In this document: one piece after another, positions 37,439-49,572 of the stretch | Numbering within the stretch: the stretch's first letter is position 1 | Layout: the number at the start of each line of letters is the position of its first letter | NCBI GenBank assembly: GCA_021234155.1 | Contig: JAJEKV010000421.1 | Location: 83,273 to 147,272 of the forward strand | Direction of reading: 5' to 3' | Origin: Isoetes taiwanensis | Lineage: Eukaryota; Streptophyta; Lycopodiopsida; Isoetales; Isoetaceae | Length of the DNA: 64,000 nt | Position numbers and translations under genes: made by a program | Notes under the pieces: generated by a model | Databases searched by the model: none | The model's input: only the letters and a program-made list of their open reading frames with translations | What the model was told of the DNA's origin: nothing

Positions 37439-38232
37439 TAAATGTATCGATATGATGATAATATGTCAGCCTTTACAAAGCTGCCTAGGTAATGCCTTTG
37501 TTCCACAGATAAGACTGATTCCCTAAGGTAGAGAATGTATGGTTGACCCTCTTTATCAATTTTTTGGGTTGCCCCAAGGGCAAACCCCAGGAATGGATGT
37601 GGAGAACCAGGCATATGCTTTGTATATTCCGGATGGAAGGCCAAGGTTGTGAGAAAAGTTAAATTCAAAGGCTGAGATAGGTTGAGAGCTAAGCTCAACT
37701 TGAAAGCCGTGAGCATTGGCAAATTTCTAAATCGAGTGACAGTTAGGAAGGAAGTTTAAAACACACTGAAATTTGCATGCATGCAAAAGGAACAAGTCTA
37801 TGGTTGGACTTGTGAGTATAAATTTGAGATAGATATATAGATAGAAGAAATGATCGATATATTTGCATGAGAAGAAATGATCAATATATTTGTTTGGAAC
37901 TTCCGTCAGGAGATGGGCCCAAATTATCTCACTCAACCCAAACAATCTTATTCAGCGTTGTAGCTGTGAAAAAAAATTCAGTGTTGTGAACTAAAATGCA
38001 ATTTGATGGACAAAATTGTAGATAAATGTAAATTAGGGCAACCTAAGTTTGTTCCACAAGATTGTAACAACATTAGAGTGTTCAAGCTCTTTAAGCATAA
38101 ACATGACATTCTCGTGATGAGGATTACGATATACGCACAACAAAACACTGGCCAAAGAGAAGAGAACTCTGCTCTTTTCGCAGACCTAGTGCTCTCCTGA
38201 TAGGCCTAAGAGGCGAGATAACTGCAACTGCT

Positions 38233-38739
38233 TGTGACGACCATACGGATATTCGTATCATACGAACATTATACTCCTATGTACAAAAGATGGTCGTCAC
38301 ACGGATGCAAAAGGATAGTTGCACAAGACAGGGTTTGAACTCGCAACCTTTCAGTTGCGAGTCATACATCCTTGCCAAGTGCGCTACCAATATTTGTTGA
38401 AGACATTCCTTCACGTCTTTCTCATATGTGGGACTACCTTGAAGGTTCTAGAATGTTCTAGAACCTAAATGCATCTTGACGACTTTGGCGCGATCTCATC
38501 CATTGAGTGGCGCGATCCTGATTGGTTTAGATATAAGGAGGCACCTCCTTCTTGTCAAACCATTCCGGTTCAACGCCGATCTTGAGCCTTCTAGGCATCA
38601 TCGTATTATTCCTTGCCTAGGGCTATTGTATTCTTGATTCCGTTCATATATCGATTCTTTTGCCGATCTTGGCGTATTTCTTCCGTATTTCTTGCATATT
38701 TTCCACGTATTTTCCCTGTTTTCGAGTAGGTTCATGACA
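38233..38739 (+). repeat. Chromovirus 5' LTR (507 bp)
   Basis: It aligns with the 3' LTR over its length. Its TATA-like element is TTTAGATATAAGGAGG near 38527. It contains a tRNA-like segment on the minus strand (38331-38386). No clear tRNA primer-binding site beginning TGG follows at 38740. Confidence 0.93.
38331..38386 (-). promoter_or_regulatory. tRNA-like segment with box A/box B inside the LTR
   Basis: On the minus strand, TAGCGCACTTGGC (38386-38374) resembles a tRNA box A. CGAGTTCAAACCC (38343-38331), preceded by GGTTG, resembles a T-arm/box B. The spacing is as in a tRNA or tRNA-derived SINE. The diverged equivalent in the other LTR is at about 43808-43866. It may act as a Pol III promoter or be a captured SINE head. 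It is not a functional tRNA gene, since no matching acceptor stem was found. Confidence 0.45.
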
Positions 38740-38859
38740 GTTTGAACCGGAATCCCTTATCGGTTCTTGCCGCTCTGATCCTAAGCATTTTTTTTGCTCA
38801 TATTTGGTGATTTTATATCTATGGAGGAGGTTCACTTTATTACAACAGTCCGGTGACTT

Positions 38860-41800
38860 GTTCAAGTATGCCGGATTTGCGGTTGGACAATAAAGAGCTT
38901 AAGGAACGTATTGCTTCACATGAATGCTTCTAGCTCGGGATTGAAGCTATCGAGCCTAAGATCATTTTGCCGGAGAAGTTTGGCACTTTCGGTCCAAGCT
39001 CGTGGTTTTGAATCGGTCGGGCTTGTGATTGACTCCATCCTCATAGATATCCTGACTTCAAAGAACAAGTGGGGCTGATTGGTTCTCTTCTCACGGGGCC
39101 AGCTCTAAGTTGGTTTGCTCCTTTATTGGAGAAAGGAGCCCCAGAGTTGTTAAGATTTTTCCGCTTTCAACTGCGTAACTTCGAAGCATGCTTTGGAGAC
39201 ACCGATAATCGCCGCATACGGTAAGCCACAAAACTTTGCAACTTAAGGCAAGGCTCTCGCCCGGCTTGGTATATGCATCGATTTAGATCAAATTGCGTGA
39301 ACCGCACGGGATGATATTGCTTTTGAGATTGTTTCCGGCGGGGTTCAGGAGGATGTCAAAGATATGTTGTTGTACATGGAGGATCCCCGAGTTTGGAAGA
39401 AGCAAAAATGATTTGAAGTTGATGTGATAATCGCTCTTAGAGCGTAGGCAAGAGAGACGAATAGTCTTTCAATTACACAAAGCGCCCATAGCCTCGCCTT
39501 CCCGCCTTCATCCGTAGAATCTAGCGGTCCGACCCTGAGCCTATCGCATTGATCGGTGAGTTCGAGGACCCTTATCTGTAAAGCCCAGAAAAGCGGCGTC
39601 GGATATAGGCTAATCTTTACCTCTCACCGTGGAGGAGGCGGCCATAGCCGCTGTGGATGCCGTAGGCGCGCCCTAAATCCAGTCGGAAACTTGCGGGCCG
39701 GTCTGAGAAGTAGGAGTCTCTCGTCTACCGGCCGCCTTTTCTCAGAACTCCTTCCCCATTTCGACATGTTTATTCCATCGATAAGGTCAGCAAGGCATTC
39801 TTCATCCCTATATCATTGAAATAAGGAGTTGGAGAATTGCAAGTGTTGGCGCAACTTGATTGGTTGAAAATGCTTGTTTTATGGATAGCGCGTTTGCCGG
39901 TAAGCACGCCATCCCTAGAAGCAAGGTTGAGCATCCCGCTTTCGTCAGTGATTGATGGACGGAGATCTCTCGTGCGCCAGGGGTAATGTACCGCCTCTTG
40001 TTTTGTTAGGGAGTTTCTTGTCGATTTCCTTCAATCTCATTGCTAGCCCTCATCGCCAATAGTGTTGGGTCCGCCTGCTCGAGCTACATAACCCGGGCAG
40101 ATTGATTGGCATACTAGATCATTTCGATTTGTTTGGTTCTAGCTCTAGTTCGATTCATCTACAGATCGTCTCTACACCAACATCGACTTGATCCGCGGCA
40201 AATGTCAGTGGGCCCTCGACTCAGATCCCTTCTTTGTTCCATGTTTACGATCCGCCTCTTGCCCTGCTCGATTCATGCCCACAGTCCCGTCATATTTTTG
40301 ATGATGTCGGCTCGGCTCAGTTTTCTGCTCGATTCGGTTTTCTATTCACACTCCGGTTTCTTGCTCGGTCTCGGTTCACCGCTCCAGTTCTTGCTCCGGT
40401 TCCTGTTCTGCTCTACAGCTCTTGATCCGGTCCACTGTTTTACCGCTCCGGTTCTTGATCTAGTTCATGCTCGATTCATGTTCCCATTGCTCTTTTGCTC
40501 CGTTCACATTTCTGCTCATGTTCCTACTCCTGCTCTTGTAGAGGCTTCTTCATGCCCTCGGTTTAGGTATCTCGAAGATTTTTCTCTTAGCGAGTTTGAT
40601 AAATCTAGAAGGCAAGATCCAAGTTGAGTGTTGCAATCGGGGTTCACCGTCGTAGGGTTGGCTCGACACCATGAAACTGCTCAATGCTCCCGGATAAATA
40701 TGGCGATTTCTACGATGTGTTTGACAAAGTCAAGGGTGATAAACTCGAGCATCATCCATATGATTGTCCCATTGATTTGCAGCCGGGACGACGCCGCCAT
40801 ATGGTCCGATATATGGTCTATATCTCCGCCGAGTTGAAGGTTTTAAGGGGGATTATATTGAGGAGAATCGCGCCACCGGGGCTTCATTCGACATTCTCGG
40901 GCCCTGAGCGCTTATCTTCTTTGTCAAAAGATGGATGGTTCGCTACGGCCGGTCGTTGATTATCGCGCTTCAACAAAATCACGGCATCAATCGCAGATCC
41001 GCTTCCTCCCCGATCCCAAAGAGTTGTTGGAGCCGACTTCAAGGTGCGATTATTTTACTAAGATTGATCTTCTGGGTGCTCTACAATCTTATTCGGATCC
41101 GGGAGGGTGATGAGTGGAAAAACCTTTTCGTGACTCTGTAGATGGCCATTTCGAAAAATACGCTATGCCGCTTGACTTACCAATGCCCCAAAGAAAGATT
41201 CCAAAGATATGGCCAATGATGTTTTTCGAGAGTTCTTAGACACTTTTATTATCATCTATCCGGATGATATTCTTGTTTATTCTAAGACTCTCGGACCGAA
41301 CATGAGAGGCATGTTCGACGGTGTCCTTGAAGCTTCGTGAGCATGGGTTATATGCCAAACTTGAGAAGTGTCGATTCGAGCGGGATAATGTGGAGTTCCT
41401 TGGCTATCGTGATCACTCCACATGGAGTCTCTATGGACCTGGACGAAAAGGTTAGCATTGTTTTGGAGTGGCAAACACCTTCATCCGCTCGAGATGTTGA
41501 TGTTTCCTCGGGTTTGCCAATTTCTATCGGCGCTTTCATCAGGGATTATTCTGAGATTGCTCTTCCTTTGACACGCTTCACGGCCAAGGACGTGCCATTT
41601 GAATGGACTGTGGAAAGCGGAATCCGCTTTTATTACCCTAAAGCATGCTTTCACCACGGTGCCAGTTCTTGCTCATATGCATCCTTTGCGCCCATATGTT
41701 GTCGGGCAGATGCTTCCTCGATTTTGCACTTGGTGGGATCCTCGTCATGTGAGGGGATGACCATGAGTTGCATCCAATCGCCTATCACTCACTTAAAGTT

Positions 41801-43690
41801 TTCAGTCACTGAAATCAACTATCCCATTTATGACAAGGAGTTGTTGGCGATAGTGGATTCTTTTTGAGGAGTGGGAGACGTTTCTGGAGGGATCTCCTTA
41901 TAAAGTCACGATCTACATAGATCACTGAAAATCTCGAATATTTTCACCGCTTCCGAGTGCTCAACCGCCGCCCGGTGGCATACTCAAGTATTATCCCGGA
42001 TTGATTTCGTGATCAAGTACCATCCTCGGATCCCTCCAAGGAAAGCCTGGATGCCTTGTCTCGGACTCCTACCTTGAGCCCAAACTAGGTGATCCCCATA
42101 TGATCAAAGAATCACGTGTTATTTTAGGGTTTGTCCGGTTCCATTTTTATGGCTTTCACCTTGTTGAGAGGCCTCATGATAACGGCCTTGTTGGAGTCCT
42201 GCATTCGAGCATCTACGCCCTCCCGATCCATTGGCTCAAGATGTATTCTCACACATTGGCGCTTGCATCATCTTCTCAGCAAATGGGATCGACTATGATC
42301 GCTTTTGAGGTTCGAGATGGACTCTCGCCCGTGGATGGGCTTCTATATGTGCCGGGGATGGTGCTTTTAGGCTTGTGTTCTTCAGGCTTGCCATGATTCA
42401 CCTATGGCGGACACTTTGGAGTAGCCAAGACTCTTGAACTTATTAGTCGAGAGTATTGGTGGCCGGGACTCCCGCCGCTCACGGCTGGCTTTTATTCGAT
42501 CCCGCGGGACATCTGGCCGTCGAGCCAAGGTTCCAAGGCATCTTCCTCATGGCCTCCCGCTTTCAAATTTCTTTTTACCGTTCCACCGATCCTTGGAAGA
42601 GTATTTCAATGGATTTTATTGTCGAGCTTCCATCCTCCCAGGCTATGACGCCTATCCTTGTTGTTGTTGATTTTTCCAAGATGACACATTTCATTCCTTG
42701 CAACACTTCTATCTCTAGTGAAGCCAAAGTAGCTTATCTTGCTTTGAGAGGTGGTTCGACTCCATGGCTTACCGTGATACCATTGTCGCAAGGACCGCGG
42801 CCCTCAATTTGTTGCCGTTGTTGGAAGCGCCTATTGCAACTCTTGCATGTGGAACGCTCGCTTCTTCTTAGGACATCACCCAGAGACCAATGGACAGTGT
42901 GGAGCGACTAATCAAACCCTTGAGCAATATTTGCGGATGCTTCATCAATTATCGCCAGGATGATCGGGTTGATTGGCTACCACTGGCAGAATTTGCTTAT
43001 AATAATTCTGTCCATGCCTCCACCGCCGACTCGTTCTTTATTAATTTCGCATGCATCCCCAAGTGGTCTTTGATTGCTCCCCGGATATGACTCGGTCAAT
43101 CCTAGTGCCGAGGATGCTCGAAGTCCGCGATGCTCCAGTGATGATCTTCAAAGACCATCTTCTCCGTGCCCAAGCACATTATCGTTATCATGCGGATCAA
43201 AGATCGCCGCGGACGCCTCATTTTGCAGTTGGTGATCTTGTTTGGCTCTTTATGTCGGGATTTGCCGCAGCCGCCTTTGTAACAAAGCCTCCACTACCGG
43301 CGCTTAGGTCCCTATCGGATCATTGAACGAAGTTGATGTGATGCTCCTCCCCTGAGCTTCCGCCATCATCCGGCTTTCACCCAAAGATTCCATGTGTCTT
43401 TGTTAGAACCCTATATGGCTAATCCATTTCCTAGGATCGAGTACCTCCACCTCCACCACCACCGAGATTGATGATCATGAAGAGTTTGAGGTTCGAGAGA
43501 TTCTCGACTCCAAGTTTCTTCGCCGACGATTGTATTATTTTGTCGATTGGGAAGGTTACCGCCAAGTGATAGAATCCGAGCCTCGCCGAGAATTTAACTA
43601 ATGCACTCGGATAAAATTCGCGGAGTTTCCACCGACGGTGATCCGTGATAAGCCAAGTCCGAGTACTCCGCCCCACTTCGAGGACTCGTC
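38860..43690 (+). pseudogene. Chromovirus gag-pol-chromodomain coding region, degenerate
   Basis: Recognisable pieces, in order, follow. Gag: 'LIGSLLTGPALSWFAPLLEK' and 'RFFRFQLRNFEACFGD' (39070-39210). Protease-like: 'CFMDSAFAGKHAIP' (about 39868). RT: 'RPVVDYRA' (about 40950), 'LIRIREGDEWK' (about 41088), and 'FIIIYPDDILVYSK' (41245-41286), with a Pro replacing the usual Leu in YLDD. RNase H: 'KFSVTEINYPIYDKELLAI' (41797-41855). Integrase zinc-binding: 'GHFGVAKTLELISREYWW' (42410-42463). Integrase core: 'PWKSISMDFIVELPSSQAM' and 'ILVVVDFSKMTHFIPC' (42590-42700), then 'VDWLPLAEFAYNNSVHAS' (42970-43020). Chromodomain: 'EFEVREILDSKFLRRRLYYF' (43480-43540). Many frameshifts and stops separate them. 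Confidence 0.9.
40258..40540 (+). repeat. Degenerate GCTC/CCGGTTC-rich low-complexity tract inside the chromovirus
   Basis: Short irregular repeats of CTGCTC, GCTCCGGTTC and TTCATG lie between the protease and RT regions. They probably represent an expanded linker of the polyprotein. Confidence 0.6.
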
Positions 43691-43707
43691 CGTCGAGGAG
43701 GGGATGG

Positions 43708-44233
43708 TGTGACTACCATACTGGATATTCGTATCATATTTTAACATTATAATTCTATCTATAAAAGATGGTCGCCACACGGATGCAAAGGATAGTTGCA
43801 CAAGGCGAAAGTTTGAACTCGCGAACCTTTCGGGCCAGTAGTCATACACCCTTGCCAAGTGCGCTACCAATATTTGTTGAAGACATTCCTTCACGTCTTT
43901 CTCATATGTGGGACTATCTTCGGAAGGTTCTAGAATGTTCTAGAACCTAAATGCATGCGCGACACTTGGCGTGATCTCATCCATTGGAGTGGCGCGATCC
44001 CCGACCGCTGGTTTAGATATATAAGGAGGCACCTCCTTCTTGTCAAACCATTCCGGTTCAACGCCGATCTTGAGCCTTCTAGGCATCCGCCTCAGATTCC
44101 GCTTGCCTTCGGGCTATTGTATTCTTGATTCCCTCGCTCATATATCAGATTCTTTGCCGATCTTGGCGTATTTCTTCCGTATTTCTTGCGTATTTTCCAC
44201 GTATTTTCCCTGTTTTTGAGTAGGTTCATGACA
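43708..44233 (+). repeat. Chromovirus 3' LTR (526 bp)
   Basis: It is the partner of the 38233-38739 LTR. It has TTTAGATATATAAGGAGG as a TATA-like element near 44014. It carries several small insertions relative to the 5' LTR, many of them CCG- or CTCG-containing. Confidence 0.93.
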
Positions 44234-44379
44234 CTGCTCATGAAGATCAGGCTAAATCTATCGTGCCTGAGAAGAGGATGAACACCCGCATCCATGGTGT
44301 TGGGAAAAAAAAAAAGGGACTATCGAGAACTCCACTCCGCCAAGAATGAGAGGACCTCCCATGGAGCTCAAAGTGGGTT

Positions 44380-46400
44380 GAATGTTGTTGGCCCTATGCA
44401 ACGACATATGTTCCATAATAAAAGGAAACGAGAGCTGGGATGAAGGAAACCAAGATAAGGTCGCAACCAAGAATAAGGCCGAGGTTGGGTGCGAGGTCAG
44501 GTTAATGGCCATGGAACATAAGTGGAGGTTGTATTAAGGTGTAATCCCATGACAAAAACGAGAAAGCATGATGTAACCTGCAAAAAAGAAGATGCCCAAT
44601 GAGGTGGTCAAGTTGATGGATATGGGTAAGGGATGCGGTAGAGAAGGTCAAACATGATGTGAGCTAAACATCCCAACCCACAGTAGAAATGTGCTAGCCG
44701 AAGAGATGAATATAAAGCAAACGGGGGTATATCGACAAAAAACAATGATAACAATACATCCAAAGGACCGTAGAACAATGGAAAAATGAGAATCATGTGA
44801 ATCATGGCAACAAGCTGCATCTTAGAAACACAATATGATAAGAAGAATCTCCCAAACCAGAACAACAAATGCGTGCATTTGATAGAAGAAAATGGGATCA
44901 GGAATACCATTCAAATTCATGGACTAAAAAATACTCCTATGACTAAACAACCACACCAATCCCAAAAAACAAATGGTGGCATATCAACAAAAACCAATAG
45001 GAAAATATGTAGGTTCAAGCCTAGATCTAGGTGCAAATAGACTAAAACATCAACCAATAAGCTAATAAGAAAGGTCGAGTACTATGCCCTTATAAACTTA
45101 CAAAGAAGAGGTACCTAGAGAAAACAACATAGAAAGTTACTTCCCATAACATAACAAAAACCTAGCTAACAAAATGTAACATGCGAAATGCTAGGAGAAC
45201 AATGCAGAGCGAGGTGGCCAAAAGTAGAACTCCATATTGCGGCCAGTTTGAAATCGACAATTTTTGCAACCACACCTGTACACTGGTTACCTTCTGCGAA
45301 AAAATGGAGAATAAGGAGAAAACAAGCCCAAGCCACAGGGGAGGCCAAGGACTAATTCAAATTCAAGGCCGAGTGATACATAAGCAGCTAAGTTCAAAGG
45401 CAAAGTTGATATAAGCATGCAGGGATAGTCTATAGTGAGAAAGGGATGAGACGATGTCGAAGACGAAATCCCAATCCGGATGAGAATAAGGTTCGCGATG
45501 GACGTCGAGATCTAAAAGATTTGCCATACTATAAGGAAAACATTAACGGCCTATGCCATACTAACAAAACATAGATGGAATGCAAACAAGCTAAATATCC
45601 TACCTTTGAACACCCATAATGTAATTTTAATAATATGGAAGGACTTGTGGTGAAGCAAAGGAACTATACAACAATGCTGGATCTACCCAAGCTATCGCTA
45701 ATTATGGACAAGGGAAATGACATTTATATCTTAGATGCAAAGAAATTAATACTTCAACCAATAAGAAAGATTTAGTACGATATGCCCTTATAAACTTACA
45801 AGGAAGAGCCACCTAGGGATGGCAAGATAAAAACTTACTTCTCCTAACACAAAGAAACCCATCGAGGAACATAAAAAATGCAAAATGCTATGAGAATAGT
45901 GTAGAACAAAGTGGTCAAAAATAGAAGTCCATCGCTCGCCCATCTTGATGTCGCCAGTTGGCACAACCACTCATCTGTATACTGGGCACTGCCTGTGGAA
46001 CAAAAATGAAGGACCAGGGAAAAACAAGCTCAATCCATGGAGGTCAAGGGTCAAATGCAAGATTGAATGTTAAATCACGATTGGGGTTAGAATAAAGGCC
46101 AAGGTAGTTACTGAGATATAAATTAAAAGTTTACTATACCATAATGAAATTAGCAACTCTCTATTGCATAGCAGCAAACCATAATAGGAAAGCATAAGCA
46201 AAATGCAAACAGGCGAAACATCCTACCCTTCATCAAACTCATACTGCATAACTAATAATAGGTGAATAAGCGATGGAAATCGATGCCTAGGCTAAGCTTG
46301 AGGTCGAGGTTCAAAAGGATGGGATGTGAGTGGGCTACGAGAAATGATTCAATGATTTAAAGGGAAAAAAAACGTGTTAGTAAGTCAACACCAGCTTTGC
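44380..46400. repeat. Diverged ~700-bp internal repeats of copy 2
   Basis: Phrases recur at about 700-bp spacing. TATGCCCTTATAAACTTACAA occurs near 45088 and 45783. A downstream block common to both contains GTGGYCAAAARTAGAA, then CTGTATACTGGKYAC-like sequence, then AAAACAAGC and a GAGGTCAAGG-type phrase. A weaker version of the purine-rich half occurs at 44440-44640. Divergence is high, so unit borders are approximate. Confidence 0.6.
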
Positions 46401-46469
46401 TTTCGAATCGGTGGAGCTAGGCGCTAAAAATATAAATAATTAACCAGAAAGAGACCAAGTCAAGATCAC

Positions 46470-46525
46470 AAGGAGGGAGGTAGAGGTAGAGAGGTAGAGA
46501 GGGAGGGAGAAAGGGAGGGAGGTCC
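46470..46525 (+). repeat. GA-rich purine tract
   Basis: About 55 nt of GGGAGG/GTAGAG repeats are almost pure purine on the plus strand, inside repeat copy 2. Confidence 0.85.
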
Positions 46526-47740
46526 TATAAACAAGAAATAACCGTTAGACAAAATGAATAATCAGGGCGGGAATGTATCGGATGCAAATGAAAAGAACCC
46601 CAAGATGGAAGCCGAGGCGACAAAAACAAAGAGACTAGAGCTTGAGCTGAGGTAGCGGAATCAAAGTCAAACTCGAAGTCCATCTGCTATTGAATTCGAG
46701 GTCGAGATTCTGCACAACCATCCTCACACCATTGTCCTCGCACGGCTCAAACTAGACACACAATTCGAGGGGCTAAAACATCAAATGACATAGATAGAAG
46801 AGAATGGGTCAAAGGATGATTTGGGGCAGGATAGGGCAAGCAAAGGGTCAACACTGCTGAAGGAGTATGCTAACACAAACGTATTATGTCGATACCCTCC
46901 CCAATTAGCTGCAAAGTATACGCACCATATGCTACTATGGAGAACCCAACATGTCCCATCGACCTCCACATATCCCGAAAGTCCAACGTAAATGTATAAT
47001 AAGAAATGCTCAACTCTCCACAATTATTAAGATGTTTAAATTGTTACAATATGCCTAGGGGTGAGAGGATATCAAAATAAAACAATGAGGGCAAACTTCT
47101 AGAATGACCCAAGACCAATAGGCTTAAGCCAAGATCTACCTCATAAACCCGTCAATACCTTAACAAATGAGCTAGAACAATCAATGCTATATTACGTATC
47201 TTGTATTGTTAAGTTGTATAGTATGGTTCTCGTGGCTGGGCTCCCAAAATTTACGAAGTTCCCAAAAACACAAAAAAAAAAAAATTAAAAAAAAAAACAT
47301 AGAGACGAGCTATCGTACGAACGAATTAACAGCGAACATACTCCTAACACCCCAACACCTTAACGAACATGCTAGGACAATTAATGTTATTTTACGTATG
47401 TTGTCTTGTAATGTTATATGGTATGGTACTGGACATCCTTATTCTAGAGCAAGTTACATTAGCATAATATCCTAATAAATGCCAAAAAGAATGTAAAGGG
47501 AGGAATAATAAAAAATTTACTTGAACTAAGAAAGAGTGTTGATTATACTAGGTACAAACTGAATACTATAGTGCATTTGGGGATAATATCAACGTGTTGA
47601 AACACCTAAGCTGAAGAAACAACAATGGCCTATGCAAAACCTTGTAATTAAAGGAACTAAATCGAATATTTAAGACCTTTTAAAACGGGATGCCCAACAT
47701 AAAATAAAAAGCTGGTTATGGCTCCAATTGGTTGGGCTAA

Positions 47741-48119
47741 GGGTGCATCCCCATTATACAGAAACCGAGTTTGCTATGTCATCGGAACTGAGTTCCTACA
47801 ATCTGTTAGGGCGCATACCATTCCTATTACTCTTGCTGAGCTTCTATTTTCTTGGCTGATTGCATTGAGCCACAGGACAAACCGGCACTGGGCTACAAGA
47901 CAAACCCAGTTGCTAGAGGACAAATCCAGCTTGCTAGAAGACAATCCCAAGGCCTGACTTGGGCAATTCGAAAGTCCTTGAGGACTTCTGAAGAAAGGAA
48001 AGGTGCCCTGGACTCGGCAGAACTCCGGTGTGTTGAAGGTAATGGGAATGCTTTTTTTCCTGGCTGGGTTTGCCATGTGGCAAAGTCAGCCTGGATAACG
48101 GCCTAATGGGGATGCACCC
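47741..48119. mobile_element. PIF/Harbinger-type MITE (379 bp)
   Basis: The terminal inverted repeat is GGGTGCATCCCCATTA at the left and its reverse complement at the right. The flanking TAA is duplicated (47738-47740, 48120-48122). Copy 1 of the host repeat has an uninterrupted GGGCTAAAGAAAGCCC at the same place (about 36885), which proves an insertion. It has no transposase, so it must be moved in trans. Confidence 0.92.
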
Positions 48120-48355
48120 TAAAGAAAGCCCATCGAATGAAAAATTGGCTGGTCGGATCCAGCTCACAAAAGTCGATAATATGAAAATTGGCCAGCAAGA
48201 GCTGCAATCGATTATGCTATCTTCAATAGTATGTTTCACAAAAATGCCAATTACAAGACTTCACATAAGAATGAACAAGCTACTTTTGTGTAGATGGATA
48301 ACCCCGATCCATGTCAATGAAGCCACACTTTCTATCGTTTTATAGGCACATAAGT

Positions 48356-49570
48356 GTTGACTGAATTTTTGGCAAATCCCGGTCAACATAGAAGAATTTT
48401 ACTTTAACGATGAAGGGGGGTCAATTACAAAGCCAAATATGATAAAGGTCTAAGGCACCCAAAAAACTTGAGGGGCCTAGATCTACTTGTTAAGATTTAA
48501 GGGCTTAGATTTGAGGACAAAGGTAGTTGCAACAAAAATTCAAAAAAGGGTAAGGATCAATGACATTGCACTATCAAGGGTGGAGATCTTCATCAAATCA
48601 AGGGTCAAGATTTGTGAAAAATATAAATATTTTAAGAGGCAAAATGCTCCCCCTCTCTCCCCGATCCACGATTCTTGCAAGAGGGTGGCAGCCGCTTGCT
48701 TGATTCAAGATTAGAGGCCCTCCATGTTTCAGAGGCATGGAGGGCTAATTGCATTGTATTTCCTCTGTTATATTTAATATTTTAGGATTGTTTTGGGCCC
48801 AAGACTTCTCATCAAATTTCTTTCATTCTTTATTGTGCAGCACCAAATTTGATCTTGATTCTTGCCTCTTGAGGCCACTTGTTGGAGATTTTGGGGAAAA
48901 TCCGTCTCATTAGCTTCACTCACAATATGTCACTTTATGTAGTCATTATAATTTTCATTTGTCATTTTTCATTACTTTGTTATATGGCTAACCTCATTGG
49001 ATTCTACCCCAACTTTGGCTCTCTCCACCTCCATCGCTTTGATATCCTTGGCCATAACCTCACATTTGCCTTAGATCACACGTTTCGGCCTTCTCCATTT
49101 CGAGCATAGCAATCTTACCTTTTTCTAGACTTGAGCCATCCTTTTGGTAGATCCATGTTATCTTTAGTTATCTGTCATGTATGCTTCTCCGTATAGTGTG
49201 CATTCTGTTTGTCTCAGTGTGACAGTACGTGATCCGCAATTATGCACAACACCTTTTTAGTTTCTCGTCGTCTGGATTTATCAAAATGGAAATTTCTAGT
49301 AGTTGGCATGTTCTTTTTGTTTATTGCGAGTTCCTTCCCAGAATGCAATTGATCCGAGCCATCGGATCGAGATTCTAGGGAAGGACGGGCACTATATGAG
49401 TATTGTCATTTCAGTTAGCTGGTTATCGGCATTTTCTCACAGCAGCATTCCCATATTGCCCACCTTCGTAACTCCCTTGTATTTTCTTTCACCATTTTTT
49501 CATTGATATTCCTTGTATATATATTTATATTTAATCTAAAAATGTCCTTAATAACACTGTCAGTTAGCAT
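48356..49570. other. Intergenic, no gene recognised
   Basis: Short frames only. There is a 22-bp exact match (49323-49344) to 50523-50544. Confidence 0.5.
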
Positions 49571-49572
49571 TA

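Larger units (their letters stand above)
38233..44233 (+). mobile_element. Complete but decayed Ty3/gypsy chromovirus, 6.0 kb
   Basis: LTRs at 38233-38739 and 43708-44233 start TGTGAC and end TTCATGACA. The target-site duplication is CTGCT (38228-38232, 44234-44238). A purine tract GAGGAGGGGATGG lies directly before the right LTR. The internal order is gag, protease, RT, RNase H, integrase, chromodomain, which is the Ty3/gypsy chromovirus order. All coding parts have frameshifts and stops. The two LTRs differ by many small indels and substitutions, so the insertion is not recent. It sits inside repeat copy 2. Confidence 0.95.
37439..48355. repeat. Unidentified repeat unit, copy 2 (carries insertions)
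   Basis: This copy begins at TAAATGTATCGA (37439), is interrupted by the chromovirus at 38233-44233, and resumes exactly at CATGAAGATCAGG after the duplicated CTGCT. It is interrupted again by the PIF MITE at 47741-48119, and the end (GCACATAAG, about 48355) is shared with copy 3. Without insertions it is about 4.5 kb. It contains several diverged ~700-bp internal repeats, and no convincing genes. Confidence 0.85.

Noticed and set aside
38740-38775. Primer-binding site next to the chromovirus 5' LTR
   Set aside because: No TGG-initial stretch complementary to a familiar tRNA 3' end is visible, so none is annotated.
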